Below, piece after piece: positions 28,655-38,855 of a DNA stretch of 64,000 nucleotides. Numbering within the stretch: position 1 is the first letter of the stretch; each line of letters begins with the position of its first letter. The stretch is from Pseudomonas asplenii (GTDB lineage Bacteria > Pseudomonadota > Gammaproteobacteria > Pseudomonadales > Pseudomonadaceae): positions 518,875-582,874 of the forward strand of contig NZ_JSYZ01000003.1 of assembly GCF_001293465.1 (NCBI RefSeq), written 5' to 3'. The position numbers and the translations under genes were made by a program. The notes beneath the pieces were generated by a model that was given only the letters and a program-made list of their open reading frames with translations, made no database searches and had not been told where the DNA came from.

Positions 28655-29273
28655 TTACATCCGCGATGGTCAGGAGATCTATCGCAACTCCTTCGCGATC
28701 ATTCGCGCGGAGGCGAACCTGGCGCGAATCCCCGCCGACCTGGAAAAACTGGCCGTGCGGGTGATCCATGCCTGCGGCATGGTCGATGCCATCGATGGCC
28801 TGCAATTTTCGCCGGGGGCCGGCAAGGCCGGGCGCGAGGCCCTGGCGGCCGGGGCACCGATCCTCTGCGATGCGCGGATGGTGGCCGAGGGCATCACCCG
28901 TGCCCGCCTGCCGGCCGACAACCCGGTGATCTGCACCCTGCGTGACGAGCGCGTACCGGCGCTGGCGCAGGAACTGGGCAATACCCGCTCGGCGGTGGCC
29001 CTGGAATTGTGGCGGCCGCATCTGGAAGGCAGCGTGGTGGTGATCGGTAATGCGCCGACGTCGCTGTTCTATCTGCTGGAAATGCTCGATGCCGGAGCGC
29101 CGAAACCGGCGTTGATCCTCGGCTTCCCGGTGGGCTTCGTCGGTGCCGCCGAATCCAAGGCGATGCTCGCCGCCGACAGCCGTGGCGTGCCGTTCGTGAT
29201 CATGCAGGGCCGCCTCGGCGGCAGCGCCATGGCCGCCGCGGCTGTCAATGCCCTCGCTACGGAGGTGGAATGA
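28647..29273 (+). CDS. cobH: Precorrin-8X methylmutase
   Basis: The 208-residue protein moves the C11 methyl to C12, giving hydrogenobyrinic acid. Characteristic segments are [16 protein letters not shown] at the start, VIHACGMVD containing the catalytic His, and the C-terminal [16 protein letters not shown] and [13 protein letters not shown]. The ATG overlaps the cobG stop by 8 bases and the stop overlaps the cobI ATG (ATGA). Confidence 0.96.
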   Translation: MIDYIRDGQEIYRNSFAIIRAEANLARIPADLEKLAVRVIHACGMVDAIDGLQFSPGAGKAGREALAAGAPILCDARMVAEGITRARLPADNPVICTLRDERVPALAQELGNTRSAVALELWRPHLEGSVVVIGNAPTSLFYLLEMLDAGAPKPALILGFPVGFVGAAESKAMLAADSRGVPFVIMQGRLGGSAMAAAAVNALATEVE

Positions 29274-30004
29274 TGCACAAGCCAGGACGTCTGATCGGCC
29301 TCGGCGTAGGGCCGGGTGATCCGGAGTTGATCACGGTGAAGGCGCTGCGCCTGCTGCGCGAGTCGCCAGTGGTGGCGTACTTCGTCGCCAAGGGCAAGAA
29401 GGGCAATGCCTTCGGTATCATCGAAGGGCATCTGCAGCAGGCCCAGGCCCTGCTGCCGCTGGTCTACCCGGTGACCACCGAAGCCCTGCCGACACCGCTG
29501 TCCTACGAGCAGGTGATCAGCGACTTCTACGACGAAGCCAGCCTGGAGGTGGCCGCGCACCTGGATGCCGGCCGCGATGTGGCGGTGATCTGCGAGGGTG
29601 ATCCGTTCTTCTACGGCTCCTATATGTACCTGCACGACCGCCTGGCCGACCGCTACGAAGCCCAGGTGGTCCCTGGCGTCTGCTCGATGCTCGGGGGGGC
29701 CTCGGTGCTCGGCGTGCCGCTGGTGTATCGCAACCAGAGCCTGTCGGTGCTGTCCGGCGTGCTGCCCCACGACGAACTCAAGCGCCGCCTGGCCGACGCC
29801 GATGCGGCGGTGGTCATGAAGCTGGGGCGCAACTTCCCCAAGGTTCGCCAGGTCCTGGAAGAACTGGGGCTGGCTGGCCGCGCCCTGTATGTGGAACGGG
29901 CCACCATGGCCAACCAGAAGATCGTCCCGCTCGATGAGGTGGACCCGATGTCCTCGCCGTATTTCTCGCTGATCATCGTGCCCGGTGAACGGTGGCAGGG
30001 ATGA
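29270..30004 (+). CDS. cobI: Precorrin-2 C20-methyltransferase
   Basis: The 244-residue SAM-dependent enzyme has the [18 protein letters not shown] start, the [18 protein letters not shown] loop and the [31 protein letters not shown] segment that typify CobI/CbiL. It methylates C20 of precorrin-2. GGAGGTGGA just before the ATG is the ribosome-binding site. The stop overlaps the start of cobJ. Confidence 0.96.
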   Translation: MMHKPGRLIGLGVGPGDPELITVKALRLLRESPVVAYFVAKGKKGNAFGIIEGHLQQAQALLPLVYPVTTEALPTPLSYEQVISDFYDEASLEVAAHLDAGRDVAVICEGDPFFYGSYMYLHDRLADRYEAQVVPGVCSMLGGASVLGVPLVYRNQSLSVLSGVLPHDELKRRLADADAAVVMKLGRNFPKVRQVLEELGLAGRALYVERATMANQKIVPLDEVDPMSSPYFSLIIVPGERWQG

Positions 30005-31701
30005 GTCGCCCGGCACCGGCCATTGTCATCCTCGGCAATGGCAGCCTGGCCACCGCGCGCAGGCTTCAGCAGATCTACCCGAATGCCCTGATCCACGGCC
30101 TGGCCGAGCGGGTCGAGGGCGCTGACCGCAGCTACAGCGAGTTCGGCGCGACCTTGCGCCAGCTCTATCAGCAGGACACGCCGATCATCGCCCTGTGTGC
30201 GGCCGGTATCGTCATCCGCAGCCTGGCCCCGGTGCTGCTGGAGAAGGGCGCCGAGCCACCGGTGCTGGCGGTGGCCGAGGATGGCAGCGCGGTGGTGCCG
30301 TTGCTCGGCGGGCTGGGTGGGGTGAACGTCATGGCCCGGGAAATGGCCGCCGGCCTGGGGGTGGCGGCCGCGATTACCACCAGTGGCGAACTGCGCTTCG
30401 GCACCTGCCTGCTCAATCCGCCGAGCGGTTACGCCCTGGCCGACCTGGAGCTGGGCAAGCGTTTCGTCTCGGATCTGCTGGCGGGCGAAAGCGTGCGGGT
30501 CGAGGGCGACGCACCCTGGCTGGCCGAGGCGCGTTTGCCCGAGCACCAGGACGCCCGGTTGTCGATTCACGTGGGCAGCGCCGAGCGCACGCCGACCACG
30601 GACGAGCTGCTGATCTATCCGCGCTGCGTGCTGGCGGCGGTTTCGGCGGAGGTGCCGGAGCTGGCCGAACGCGTGCGTGCGGCGCTGCGGGAGGCGGGGA
30701 TTGCACAACAGTCCCTGGCCTGCCTGCTGGCTGCGGACACGCAGATGGCCAGCCCGGCCTTGCATGAGGCCGCCGGGCAACTGGGGGTGCCACTGCGTTT
30801 CGGCGTGGCCGCCGCCGACATCGAGACGCTGGCGCGGCAGGCGCTCCCGTCAGCCTCGCTTCGCATCAGTGGGGAGTTGACGCTGGCCGTTGCCGCGCAG
30901 CCGCTGGACCCGCTGCAAATCGGCCGTCCGCGCGGCCGCCTGGCTGTGATCGGCCTCGGCCCCGGTGCGGCCGAGCTGATGGTGCCGGCGGTCAGGGCCG
31001 AACTGGATCGGGCCAATGATGTGCTCGGTTACGAGACCTACGTGCGCATGGCCGGACCGTTCCGGGCCGACCAGGTGCTGCACTGCACCGACAACCGCGA
31101 GGAGATGCAGCGTGCCCGGCACGCCTTCGAGCTGGCTGCCGCGGGGCGTTCGGTGGTGGTGGTATCGTCCGGCGACCCGGGAGTGTTCGCCATGGCGGCG
31201 GCGGTGCTCGAGGCCTTGCACGAGTCTGACAACCCCGCCTGGCAGGGTGTCGAGCTGGAGATCCTGCCCGGCGTTTCCGCTTCGCTGGCCACCGCCGCCC
31301 AGGCCGGGGCACCGTTGGGGCACGACTTCTGCGTGATGTCGCTGTCGGACAACCTCAAGCCCTGGACTATCATCGAGAAACGCCTCGATCTCGCCGCCGA
31401 GGCTGACCTCGCCCTGGCGTTCTACAATCCGATTTCCCGTTCCCGCCCCTGGCAACTGGGCCGGGCACTGGAGATCGTGGCCCGGCATCGCACGCCGCAG
31501 ACGCCAGTGGTGCTGGGGCGCGACATCGGTCGACCAGGGCAGACGCTGCGGGTGACCACCCTGGGCAAGCTGACTCCGGACCAGGTGGACATGCGCACCC
31601 TGGTCATCGTCGGTTCGTCCACCACCTGCGTGTTTCCCCGCGCCGAGGGTGGCGAGTGGGTCTACACGCCACGCTGGTACGGCGAGAAACCGGGTTCCTG
31701 A
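30001..31701 (+). CDS. cobJ: CbiG-like domains fused to precorrin-3B C17-methyltransferase (CobJ)
   Basis: The 566-residue protein has a CbiG N-domain (about residues 1-130, with [44 protein letters not shown]), a CobE/CbiG C-domain (about 200-300, with [20 protein letters not shown]), and a C-terminal CobJ methyltransferase (about 310-560, with [36 protein letters not shown] and [18 protein letters not shown]). CobJ methylates C17 with ring contraction. The CbiG part acts in the cobalt-early route in other bacteria; its job beside CobG is unclear. The ATG at 30001 overlaps the cobI stop. The gene is convergent with marC with 7 bases between them. Confidence 0.94.
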   Translation: MSRPAPAIVILGNGSLATARRLQQIYPNALIHGLAERVEGADRSYSEFGATLRQLYQQDTPIIALCAAGIVIRSLAPVLLEKGAEPPVLAVAEDGSAVVPLLGGLGGVNVMAREMAAGLGVAAAITTSGELRFGTCLLNPPSGYALADLELGKRFVSDLLAGESVRVEGDAPWLAEARLPEHQDARLSIHVGSAERTPTTDELLIYPRCVLAAVSAEVPELAERVRAALREAGIAQQSLACLLAADTQMASPALHEAAGQLGVPLRFGVAAADIETLARQALPSASLRISGELTLAVAAQPLDPLQIGRPRGRLAVIGLGPGAAELMVPAVRAELDRANDVLGYETYVRMAGPFRADQVLHCTDNREEMQRARHAFELAAAGRSVVVVSSGDPGVFAMAAAVLEALHESDNPAWQGVELEILPGVSASLATAAQAGAPLGHDFCVMSLSDNLKPWTIIEKRLDLAAEADLALAFYNPISRSRPWQLGRALEIVARHRTPQTPVVLGRDIGRPGQTLRVTTLGKLTPDQVDMRTLVIVGSSTTCVFPRAEGGEWVYTPRWYGEKPGS

Positions 31702-31708
31702 GCGGCCC

Positions 31709-32305
31709 TCAGGGCGCCAGGTAGCCGCGTACCCCGGTAAAGATGATCTGCGCCGCCAGGGCGCAGACGAACAGGCCCATCAGGCGGCTGACGATCTGCA
31801 GCCCCTGGTCGCCCAGCAGTCGTTCGATCCGGTTCGACAGGTACAGCACCACGCCGACGGTAAGGCTCGCCAGGGCGATACTGACGATAGCGGTGAGCTT
31901 GTCGTCCCAGTGCGGCTGGCTCACGCCCATCACCAGCAGCGCACCGATGGTGCCGGGGCCTACCGTCAGCGGGATGGTCAGCGGCACGATGGTCACGTCC
32001 TGCTGCACATTGTCGCTCTGTACCGCCGACTTGCCCTGGGCCATGCCCAGCGCCGAGATGAACAGCACGCTCCCCGCGCCGATGCGGAAGGCATCCACGG
32101 TGATACCGAACACGCTGAAGATGACCCGTCCGAACAGGTACAGCAGGACGCTGGACACCAGGGTGGCAAGGGCGACTTTCCAGGCCAGGCGACGGCGCTC
32201 CTTGCTGGAGTAGCCGCGGGTCAGGCTGATGAAGCAGGACAGGACGAAGAACGGGCTGTAGAGCACCAGCATCTTCAGGTAAACGCTGAACAACACGTGG
32301 AGCAT
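31709..32305 (-). CDS. MarC family integral membrane protein
   Basis: This 198-residue protein has six predicted membrane segments and the conserved VPLTIPLTVGPGTIGALLVMG motif of MarC/UPF0056 proteins. The function of the family is not established; an early link to multiple antibiotic resistance has not held up. The start at 32305 (MLHVLFSVYLKMLV) fits. It is the first gene on the minus strand after cobJ and follows retS across the inverted-repeat region 32306-32515. Confidence 0.92.
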   Translation of the reverse strand: MLHVLFSVYLKMLVLYSPFFVLSCFISLTRGYSSKERRRLAWKVALATLVSSVLLYLFGRVIFSVFGITVDAFRIGAGSVLFISALGMAQGKSAVQSDNVQQDVTIVPLTIPLTVGPGTIGALLVMGVSQPHWDDKLTAIVSIALASLTVGVVLYLSNRIERLLGDQGLQIVSRLMGLFVCALAAQIIFTGVRGYLAP

Positions 32306-32351
32306 GGTCTGAGCTCGAACGGAGAAGGGCCCGGGCAGTCTATCAGGCGCT

Positions 32352-32500
32352 AGTGGCCTGTGTGGCTAATTCGCATACCCCACTCCGGGCCCATGGCTTC
32401 GCCAGGCTGCGTTGCCATTCTGCCACGACTCGTCATGGCGCCTTGTCTGGCAAAACCCTGGTCCCGAATCTGAGTCTTCGAATTAACCGTACAGGCCACT
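32352..32500. repeat. MITE-like 149-bp sequence with 22-base terminal inverted repeats
   Basis: The arms 32352-32373 and 32479-32500 are inverted copies with 3 mismatches in 22 bases, both starting AGTGGCCTGT when read inward. The interior has a second smaller inverted repeat (ATGGC...GCCAT). It fills most of the marC-retS gap. It could be a miniature transposable element, a pair of divergent repeats or a terminator region. Confidence 0.4.
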
Positions 32501-32515
32501 CGGCCGTCTGTCGGC

Positions 32516-35296
32516 TCAGGAGGTGGTCTGTTCCTGGACCTGCTGGCTGTCGCGCTGGGCGACCCAGTGCTCGACCAGTTCGCGCAGTTGCGAGAGCTCC
32601 ACGGGCTTGGCCATGTGGCCGTCCATGCCGGCCTGGCGGGCGCGTTCCTTGTGCTCGCTGAGGATGTGCGCGGTCAGGGCCACCACCGGCGTGCGGACCC
32701 GCTGGTTGCCGACCTCCCAGGCGCGTAGCTGCTGGGTGGCGGAGAACCCGTCAAGCACCGGCATTTCGCAATCCATCAGCACCAGGTCGTAGCGCTGGGC
32801 TTTCATCGCCCGCAGCGCCTCCTCGCCGTTGCTGGCGGTATCGGGTTGCAGGTTGAGCTTGCCGAGCATGCCGCGGATCACCTTGGTGGAGATGCTGTTG
32901 TCCTCGGCCACCAGGATGCGGAAGTCGCTGGGTACCGTGACCGCCGGCGCGACGGCTGCGCTCGAGGGCGTCGACACGACCTGGCCCTTGCCACGCTGGG
33001 TCAGTTCGTCCGCCAGGGTGGTCTTGAGGGTATAGCCGGCCACCGGCTTGGCCAGGATGCGCTTGATGCCGGCGTTGCGCGCGATGATCTTGCTCGGCGC
33101 GTTGCTGATGCCGGTGAGCATCACCAGCAGGATGTCGTGGTTGAGGCTCGGGTCCTCCTTGATCTTGGCCGCCAGTTGCATGCCGGTCATGCCGGGCATG
33201 TTCTGGTCCAGCAGGACCACGTCGAAATAGTCGCGCAGGTGGGCCTTGGTCCGCAGCAGGGCCAGGGCCTCCTTGCCGGATGGCACGGCGCTGACGTTCA
33301 GGCCCCAGGCGCTGCACTGCTGGACCAGGACCTTGCGGCAGGTGTCGTTGTCGTCGACCACCAGCACCCGGGCACCCTTGAGCGGGCCGTCGAGGTCGGA
33401 GGTCGGGTGTTCGAGGTGTTGGGGGTCCAGCGGCAGTGTCAGCCACAGGGTGCTGCCCTGGTTGGCACCGGTCTTGATGCCGAACTCGCCACGCATCAGC
33501 AGCACCAACTGCCGGGCGATCACCAGGCCCAGGTGGCCACCCAGGCGGGTCGCGGCGAGGAAGTTCTTGCTCTGCAGTTCGGCATGCAGGAGGGCGTCGC
33601 GCTCCTCCTCGTCCATCGGCACCCCGCTGTCCTGGACGGCAATGCGCAGGCGCGGCTGGCCACTGCGTTCGTCGAGCGCGACGACGATGAGGATTTCCCC
33701 CTCGTCGGTCTTCTTCATGGCGTTTTCCAGCAGGCTCAGCAAGGTCTGGCGCAGGCGTGTCGGGTCGCCGCTGATCACCCGCGGCACCTGGGGCTGGATG
33801 AAGCTGATCAGCTCGACGTTCTGCTGTTCGGCCTTGGCGCGGAAGATGCTCAGGCAATCCTCGATCAGGGCATTGAGATCGAACTGCACATCGTCCAGTT
33901 CGATCTGCCCGGATTCCAGCTTGGAGATATCGAGGATCTCGTTGATCAGGGTCAGCAGCTCGTTGCCGGCGCTGTGGATGGTTTGCACGTAGTCGCGCTG
34001 CTTGACCGACAGCGGCGTACCCAGCAGCAGTTCGGTCATGCCCAGGACGCCGTTCATCGGAGTGCGGATCTCGTGGCTGATCTTCGCCAGGAACTCGGCC
34101 TTGGCGGCGATTTCGGCGTTGCTGGCTGCCAGGTCGCGGCTGAGGCTGAACTGGTCTTCGGTGATGCTGCGGCGGCGCTCGCCCAGGGCGATGCTCATCA
34201 GCAGCCCGCTGACGGAAATGAAGATCAGCAGGGCGACGATCAGGCCTTCCGGGGCCACCAGGGTCAGGCCCAGCAGAGCGGGCAGTATGACCAGGGTACC
34301 GATGTTGAAGATGACCATGGCGACGACGAACAGCCGCGCCGGGCGATAGCCCTTCTGCCAGTGATAGGTGGAAACCAGCAGGATGCTCAGGCTGGCCAGC
34401 CCGACCAGGCCGTAGGTCATCACGTTCAGCGGCAGGGTGTCGACGAACAGCAGCAACAGCCCGCCCAGGCAGATCACCAGGATATCGCCCAGCAGCAGCT
34501 TGTTCAGCGGATGCGGGCCCAGGGGCGAGAAAAAGCTGTGGGTGAACATCAGCCCGCAGGGGGCGGTCAGCAACAGGGCGATGTACGCACCGGCGGTCTG
34601 CGCCCCTTGCCAGCCGGGGAACCACGGGCCGATCACGTTCAACAGGAACAGCGCGCCGAGCAGGAGCAGGAACTCGCAGGAAGCCAGCCACAGGCTGCTG
34701 CGTGAACGGGTGTAGGCGAAGCGGGTCAGGTTGTGCAGGATCAGCATCGCCAGGCAGCCGAACAGCAGCCCGTAGAGCAGGCTCTGGCCGCGATCGGCGG
34801 CGCTCATCACCGCGGATTCGAGAGTGATGTGCGGTCGCAGCTCATGCTTGGAAACCAGCCTCAGGTAAATATCCAGCGGCTTGGGACTTTGCACCAGCGG
34901 CAGCATGAAGTCGCGGCTGGGCAGTGGCCGTTCGACCTTGGACAGTTCATTGCCGCTGCGTACCTGGTCGATCAGCGTGTCGCCTTCGAAGGTGTACAGG
35001 TCCAATCGGGCCAGGTCCGGGGCGAAGATCCGCAGGATCTGTTCGTGTTTGCCCGGTTGCAGACGAAAGCGTAACCACAGCGCACCGTCGGAGGGGGCGG
35101 CGGTGAGGCGATCGAGTTCGATGGGACTGAATTGATTGATGTAGCGCGAAGAGCGGATATCGCTCAGTTGCAGGTCGGCCTGGTCGTCCAGCAATACCGC
35201 CCAGCCACTGCCTTGCGAGGCCTGGGCAGGCGTTGCGAGGCAAAGCAGGGTCAGCAGGCTGACGGTGAAGCTTATGGCGATCCTGAGCCAGCGCAC
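32516..35296 (-). CDS. retS: RetS hybrid sensor kinase
   Basis: The 926-residue protein has a signal peptide (RWLRIAISFTVSLLTLLCLATPAQA), a periplasmic 7TMR-DISMED2 region (about 25-180), seven membrane segments (about 190-400), a histidine kinase with KISHEIRTPMNGVLGMTELLL, an ATPase part, and two receiver domains (phospho-acceptors in VVLLDQNMPG and LVLMDCEMPV). RetS forms heterodimers with GacS and shifts Gac/Rsm control of biofilm, secretion and acute virulence. The order with purD, purH, fis and dusB is the Pseudomonas retS locus. I chose the GTG at 35296, with AAGGGA upstream. Confidence 0.92.
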   Translation of the reverse strand: MRWLRIAISFTVSLLTLLCLATPAQASQGSGWAVLLDDQADLQLSDIRSSRYINQFSPIELDRLTAAPSDGALWLRFRLQPGKHEQILRIFAPDLARLDLYTFEGDTLIDQVRSGNELSKVERPLPSRDFMLPLVQSPKPLDIYLRLVSKHELRPHITLESAVMSAADRGQSLLYGLLFGCLAMLILHNLTRFAYTRSRSSLWLASCEFLLLLGALFLLNVIGPWFPGWQGAQTAGAYIALLLTAPCGLMFTHSFFSPLGPHPLNKLLLGDILVICLGGLLLLFVDTLPLNVMTYGLVGLASLSILLVSTYHWQKGYRPARLFVVAMVIFNIGTLVILPALLGLTLVAPEGLIVALLIFISVSGLLMSIALGERRRSITEDQFSLSRDLAASNAEIAAKAEFLAKISHEIRTPMNGVLGMTELLLGTPLSVKQRDYVQTIHSAGNELLTLINEILDISKLESGQIELDDVQFDLNALIEDCLSIFRAKAEQQNVELISFIQPQVPRVISGDPTRLRQTLLSLLENAMKKTDEGEILIVVALDERSGQPRLRIAVQDSGVPMDEEERDALLHAELQSKNFLAATRLGGHLGLVIARQLVLLMRGEFGIKTGANQGSTLWLTLPLDPQHLEHPTSDLDGPLKGARVLVVDDNDTCRKVLVQQCSAWGLNVSAVPSGKEALALLRTKAHLRDYFDVVLLDQNMPGMTGMQLAAKIKEDPSLNHDILLVMLTGISNAPSKIIARNAGIKRILAKPVAGYTLKTTLADELTQRGKGQVVSTPSSAAVAPAVTVPSDFRILVAEDNSISTKVIRGMLGKLNLQPDTASNGEEALRAMKAQRYDLVLMDCEMPVLDGFSATQQLRAWEVGNQRVRTPVVALTAHILSEHKERARQAGMDGHMAKPVELSQLRELVEHWVAQRDSQQVQEQTTS

Positions 35297-35396
35297 GGCG
35301 AAATCCCTTCGTAGGTTGATGCCTGAGTCATAACTATGCGCGGGGCGGGAATAAGACGGCAAGGGCTTGACGCCCCTGCCTATCCGAACGAATAGC

Positions 35397-36692
35397 TTAT
35401 TCCTGGCTTTCTGCGCGTTCGCGTGCAATTGCACGATACCCAATATCGCTGCGGTAGAAGCAGCCTTCCCAATTGATTTTAGCTGCGAGCTGGTAAGCCT
35501 GCTGCTGAGCGGCGCCAACGCTCTCGCCCAGCGCCGTGGCGCAGAGCACACGGCCGCCGCAAGTGACGATCTGGCCGTCCTTGAGGGCGGTACCAGCGTG
35601 GAAAACCTTGCCTTCCAGGCTCGCTGCAGCGTCGAGGCCGCTGATCGCCGCGCCCTTGGCGTAGTCGCCCGGATAGCCGCCGGCTGCCAGGACGATGCCC
35701 AGGCTCGGCCGCGGATCCCATTGGGCCTCGACCTTGTCCAGGGCCTGGGCCAGCGCGGCCTCGACCAGCAGCACCAGGCTCGACTGCAGGCGCAGCATCA
35801 CCGGCTGGGTTTCCGGGTCGCCGAAACGGCAGTTGAACTCGATGACCTTGGGGTTACCGGCCTTGTCGATCATCAGACCGGCGTAGAGGAAACCGGTGTA
35901 GACGTTGCCTTCCTCGGCCATGCCGCGCACGGTCGGCCAGATCACCTGGTCCATCACGCGCTGGTGGACTTCGGCGGTGACCACCGGAGCGGGCGAGTAG
36001 GCGCCCATGCCGCCGGTATTCGGACCGCTGTCGCCGTCGCCGACGCGCTTGTGGTCCTGGCTGGTGGCCATCGGCAGGACGTTCTTGCCGTCGACCATGA
36101 CGATGAAGCTGGCTTCCTCGCCGTCGAGGAACTCCTCGATCACCACGCGCGAACCTGCATCACCGAAGGCGTTGCCGGCGAGCATGTCGCGCACGGCGTC
36201 TTCGGCTTCGGCCAGGGTCATGGCGACGATCACGCCCTTGCCGGCGGCCAGGCCGTCGGCCTTGATCACGATCGGTGCGCCTTTTTCACGCAGATAGGCC
36301 AGGGCTGGCTCGATCTCGGTGAAATTCTGGTAGTCGGCGGTCGGGATCTTGTGACGGGCCAGGAAGTCCTTGGTGAAAGCCTTGGAGCCTTCCAGCTGGG
36401 CAGCGCCGGCGGTCGGACCGAAGCAGTCCAGGCCGCGGGAGCGGAACAGGTCGACCACGCCGGCCACCAGCGGCACTTCCGGGCCGACGATGGTCAGGGA
36501 AACGTTGTTCTCGGCGAAGTCCGCCAGTTGCTCCAGGGCCAGGACGTCGATGGCGACGTTCTCGCACTTGGCCTCGATGGCGGTGCCGGCGTTGCCCGGG
36601 GCGACGAAGACTTTCTCGACGCGCGGATCCTGGGCGACTTTCCAGGCCAGGGCGTGTTCACGGCCGCCGCTGCCGATGATCAGGACATTCAT
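35397..36692 (-). CDS. purD: Phosphoribosylamine-glycine ligase
   Basis: PurD (431 residues) makes GAR from phosphoribosylamine and glycine, step two of purine synthesis. It starts MNVLIIGSGGREHALAWK and has the ATP-grasp segments APIVIKADGLAAGKGVIVAMT, DHKRVGDGDSGPNTGGMGAYSP and VIEFNCRFGDPETQPVM. The ATG at 36692 is clear; the purH stop lies 154 bases upstream across a REP element, so the genes may still be co-transcribed. Confidence 0.98.
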   Translation of the reverse strand: MNVLIIGSGGREHALAWKVAQDPRVEKVFVAPGNAGTAIEAKCENVAIDVLALEQLADFAENNVSLTIVGPEVPLVAGVVDLFRSRGLDCFGPTAGAAQLEGSKAFTKDFLARHKIPTADYQNFTEIEPALAYLREKGAPIVIKADGLAAGKGVIVAMTLAEAEDAVRDMLAGNAFGDAGSRVVIEEFLDGEEASFIVMVDGKNVLPMATSQDHKRVGDGDSGPNTGGMGAYSPAPVVTAEVHQRVMDQVIWPTVRGMAEEGNVYTGFLYAGLMIDKAGNPKVIEFNCRFGDPETQPVMLRLQSSLVLLVEAALAQALDKVEAQWDPRPSLGIVLAAGGYPGDYAKGAAISGLDAAASLEGKVFHAGTALKDGQIVTCGGRVLCATALGESVGAAQQQAYQLAAKINWEGCFYRSDIGYRAIARERAESQE

Positions 36693-36746
36693 TTGAAAAA
36701 CCTCGATGACGCAGAATTCTGGGAGCGCTGTCGGCCACCGCCTGAC

Positions 36747-36820
36747 TGTAGGAGCCGGGCTTGCCCGCGAAGCTTTTGGCGGCCTCAAGGGCCCCTTCGC
36801 GGGCAAGCCCAGCTCCTACA
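36747..36820. repeat. REP-type palindrome between purD and purH
   Basis: The arms TGTAGGAGCCGGGCTTGCCC and GGGCAAGCCCAGCTCCTACA with CGCGAAG/CTTCGCG inside are inverted copies, the same family as the repeat at 7728-7801. Confidence 0.88.
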
Positions 36821-36846
36821 GCTCGGTGGCGTTCACACGCCTGTCA

Positions 36847-38454
36847 TTAATGGCGGAAGTGGCGCATGCCGGTGAAGACCATGGCGATGCCGGCTTCGTC
36901 GGCCGCTGCAATCACTTCGCTGTCACGCATCGAGCCGCCTGGCTGGATCACTGCGGTGATACCGACCTTGGCCGCGTTGTCGATGCCGTCGCGGAACGGG
37001 AAGAAGGCGTCCGAGGCCATGACCGCGCCCTGCACCTGCAGGCCGGCGTGTTCAGCTTTGATCGCGGCGATACGTGCCGAGTTCACGCGGCTCATCTGGC
37101 CGGCGCCAACGCCGATGGTCTGGCGGTTCTTGGCGTAGACGATGGCGTTGGACTTGACGTACTTGGCGACTTTCCAGGCGAAGATCAGGTCGTTGATTTC
37201 CTGCTCGGTCGGAGCGCGCTTGGTCACCACCTTCAGGTCGGCGCTGGTGATCATGCCGATGTCGCGGCTTTGTACCAGCAGACCGCCGTTGACGCGCTTG
37301 TAGTCCCAGGCCGGCGCACGCTCGGCGTCCCACTGGCCGCACGCCAGCAGGCGCACGTTGGCCTTGGCGGCGACGATGGCACGAGCTTGCTCGCTGACGG
37401 AAGGGGCGATGATCACTTCGACGAACTGGCGTTCGACGATGGCCTTGGCGGTCTCGGCGTCCAGTTCGCGGTTGAAGGCGATGATGCCGCCGAAGGCCGA
37501 TTCGCTGTCGGTGGCGTAGGCCAGTTCATAGGCCTGGCGGATGCCGCCCTCGGCGTCCGGGCTCACGGCCACGCCGCATGGGTTGGCGTGCTTGACGATC
37601 ACGCAGGCCGGCTTGACGAAGCTCTTCACGCACTCCAGCGCGGCGTCGGTGTCGGCCACGTTGTTGTAGGACAGTTCCTTGCCTTGCAACTGGGTCGCGG
37701 TGGCGATGCCGGCTTCGGCCGGCTTGGCCTCGACGTAGAACGCCGCACTCTGGTGCGGGTTCTCGCCGTAGCGCATTTCCTGGGCCTTGACGAACTGGCT
37801 GTTGAAGGTGCGCGGGAATTCGCTGCGGCCTTCGGTCGACAGGGTCTCGGCGGCCTGGTTCACGGTGCCCATGTAGTTGGCGATCATGCCGTCGTAGGCG
37901 GCGGTGTGTTCGAACGCCTTGAGCATCAGGTCGAAGCGCTGAGCGTAGGTCAGGCCGCCGGCCTTGAGGTTTTCCAGGACCTGGGCGTAGTCGCTGGCAT
38001 TGACGACGATGGCGACGTCCTTGTGGTTCTTGGCTGCCGAGCGGACCATGGTCGGGCCGCCGATGTCGATGTTCTCGATGGCGGTCGGCAGGTCACAGCC
38101 CGGCTTGCTGATGGTGGCTTCGAACGGGTAGAGGTTGACCGCGACCAGGTCGATCGGCTGGATGCCGTGCTCGTTCATGATCGCATCGTCGATGCCGCGA
38201 CGACCGAGGATACCGCCGTGGATTTTCGGGTGCAGGGTCTTCACCCGGCCGTCCATCATTTCCGCAAAGCCGGTGTAGTCCGCGACTTCCACGGCGGCGA
38301 CGCCGTTGTCCCGCAGCAGCTTGAAGGTGCCGCCGGTGGAGAGGATCTCCACGCCCAGGGCTTCCAGTTCACGAGCGAAATCGAGGATTCCGGTCTTGTC
38401 GGAAACGCTGATCAGGGCGCGGCGGATCGGCAGGCGGGTAGTCTGGTCGGTCAT
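36847..38454 (-). CDS. purH: Bifunctional AICAR transformylase / IMP cyclohydrolase
   Basis: PurH (535 residues) does the last two steps of IMP synthesis. The N-terminal cyclohydrolase begins [31 protein letters not shown]; the transformylase half contains [28 protein letters not shown] and the C-terminal [25 protein letters not shown] chose the ATG at 38454 (MTDQTTRL); another ATG four codons upstream has a poorer ribosome site. It lies 80 bases after fis, with a hairpin between. Confidence 0.97.
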   Translation of the reverse strand: MTDQTTRLPIRRALISVSDKTGILDFARELEALGVEILSTGGTFKLLRDNGVAAVEVADYTGFAEMMDGRVKTLHPKIHGGILGRRGIDDAIMNEHGIQPIDLVAVNLYPFEATISKPGCDLPTAIENIDIGGPTMVRSAAKNHKDVAIVVNASDYAQVLENLKAGGLTYAQRFDLMLKAFEHTAAYDGMIANYMGTVNQAAETLSTEGRSEFPRTFNSQFVKAQEMRYGENPHQSAAFYVEAKPAEAGIATATQLQGKELSYNNVADTDAALECVKSFVKPACVIVKHANPCGVAVSPDAEGGIRQAYELAYATDSESAFGGIIAFNRELDAETAKAIVERQFVEVIIAPSVSEQARAIVAAKANVRLLACGQWDAERAPAWDYKRVNGGLLVQSRDIGMITSADLKVVTKRAPTEQEINDLIFAWKVAKYVKSNAIVYAKNRQTIGVGAGQMSRVNSARIAAIKAEHAGLQVQGAVMASDAFFPFRDGIDNAAKVGITAVIQPGGSMRDSEVIAAADEAGIAMVFTGMRHFRH

Positions 38455-38484
38455 CTCGATGTCCATCAAAACAAGGGAGTCAGC

Positions 38485-38517
38485 AAAAAAGGCGACCGTT
38501 TCTACGCGGGCGCCTTT
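38485..38517 (-). terminator. Rho-independent terminator or attenuator between fis and purH
   Basis: On the minus strand AAAGGCG (38517-38511) pairs with CGCCTTTTTT (38494-38485), and the second arm ends in a run of six T. It begins 18 bases after the fis stop and ends 31 bases before the purH ATG, so it may reduce read-through from dusB-fis into purH-purD. Confidence 0.65.
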
Positions 38518-38534
38518 CTGGTTTTATTGAATGC

Positions 38535-38855
38535 TTACAGCAAATCGTACTGCTTGAGTTTCTTGCGCAGGGTACCGCGATTCAGGCCGAGCAGTTCGCT
38601 GGCCTTGGTCTGGTTGCCCTTGACGTAGTTCATCACGCTTTCGAGCAGGGGAGCCTCGACTTCGGAGAGCACCAGGTTGTACACGTCCGTGACGGCCGCG
38701 CCCTCGAGGTGGGCGAAATAATTGTGCAGCGCCTTCTCGACGCTGCCGCGAAGGGTCTGGCCCTCTTCGCTCGGCGTATTGAGGTGCTGTTTCAAATTGA
38801 CGTTGTCGCTCACGGGCGTTGTTCCACTCACTAAAGTCTCGGTCATCATCGTCAT
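38535..38855 (-). CDS. fis: DNA-binding protein Fis
   Basis: The 106-residue nucleoid protein has the C-terminal helix-turn-helix [29 protein letters not shown] and the [16 protein letters not shown] helix typical of Fis. It bends DNA and activates rRNA and other genes in fast growth. The ATG at 38855 overlaps the dusB stop by 4 bases, as expected for the conserved dusB-fis operon. Confidence 0.97.
   Translation of the reverse strand: MTMMTETLVSGTTPVSDNVNLKQHLNTPSEEGQTLRGSVEKALHNYFAHLEGAAVTDVYNLVLSEVEAPLLESVMNYVKGNQTKASELLGLNRGTLRKKLKQYDLL

Noticed and set aside
36706..38628. Long plus-strand frame opposite purH
   Set aside because: Antisense to an unambiguous purine gene; low-complexity product rich in Gly, Val and His.
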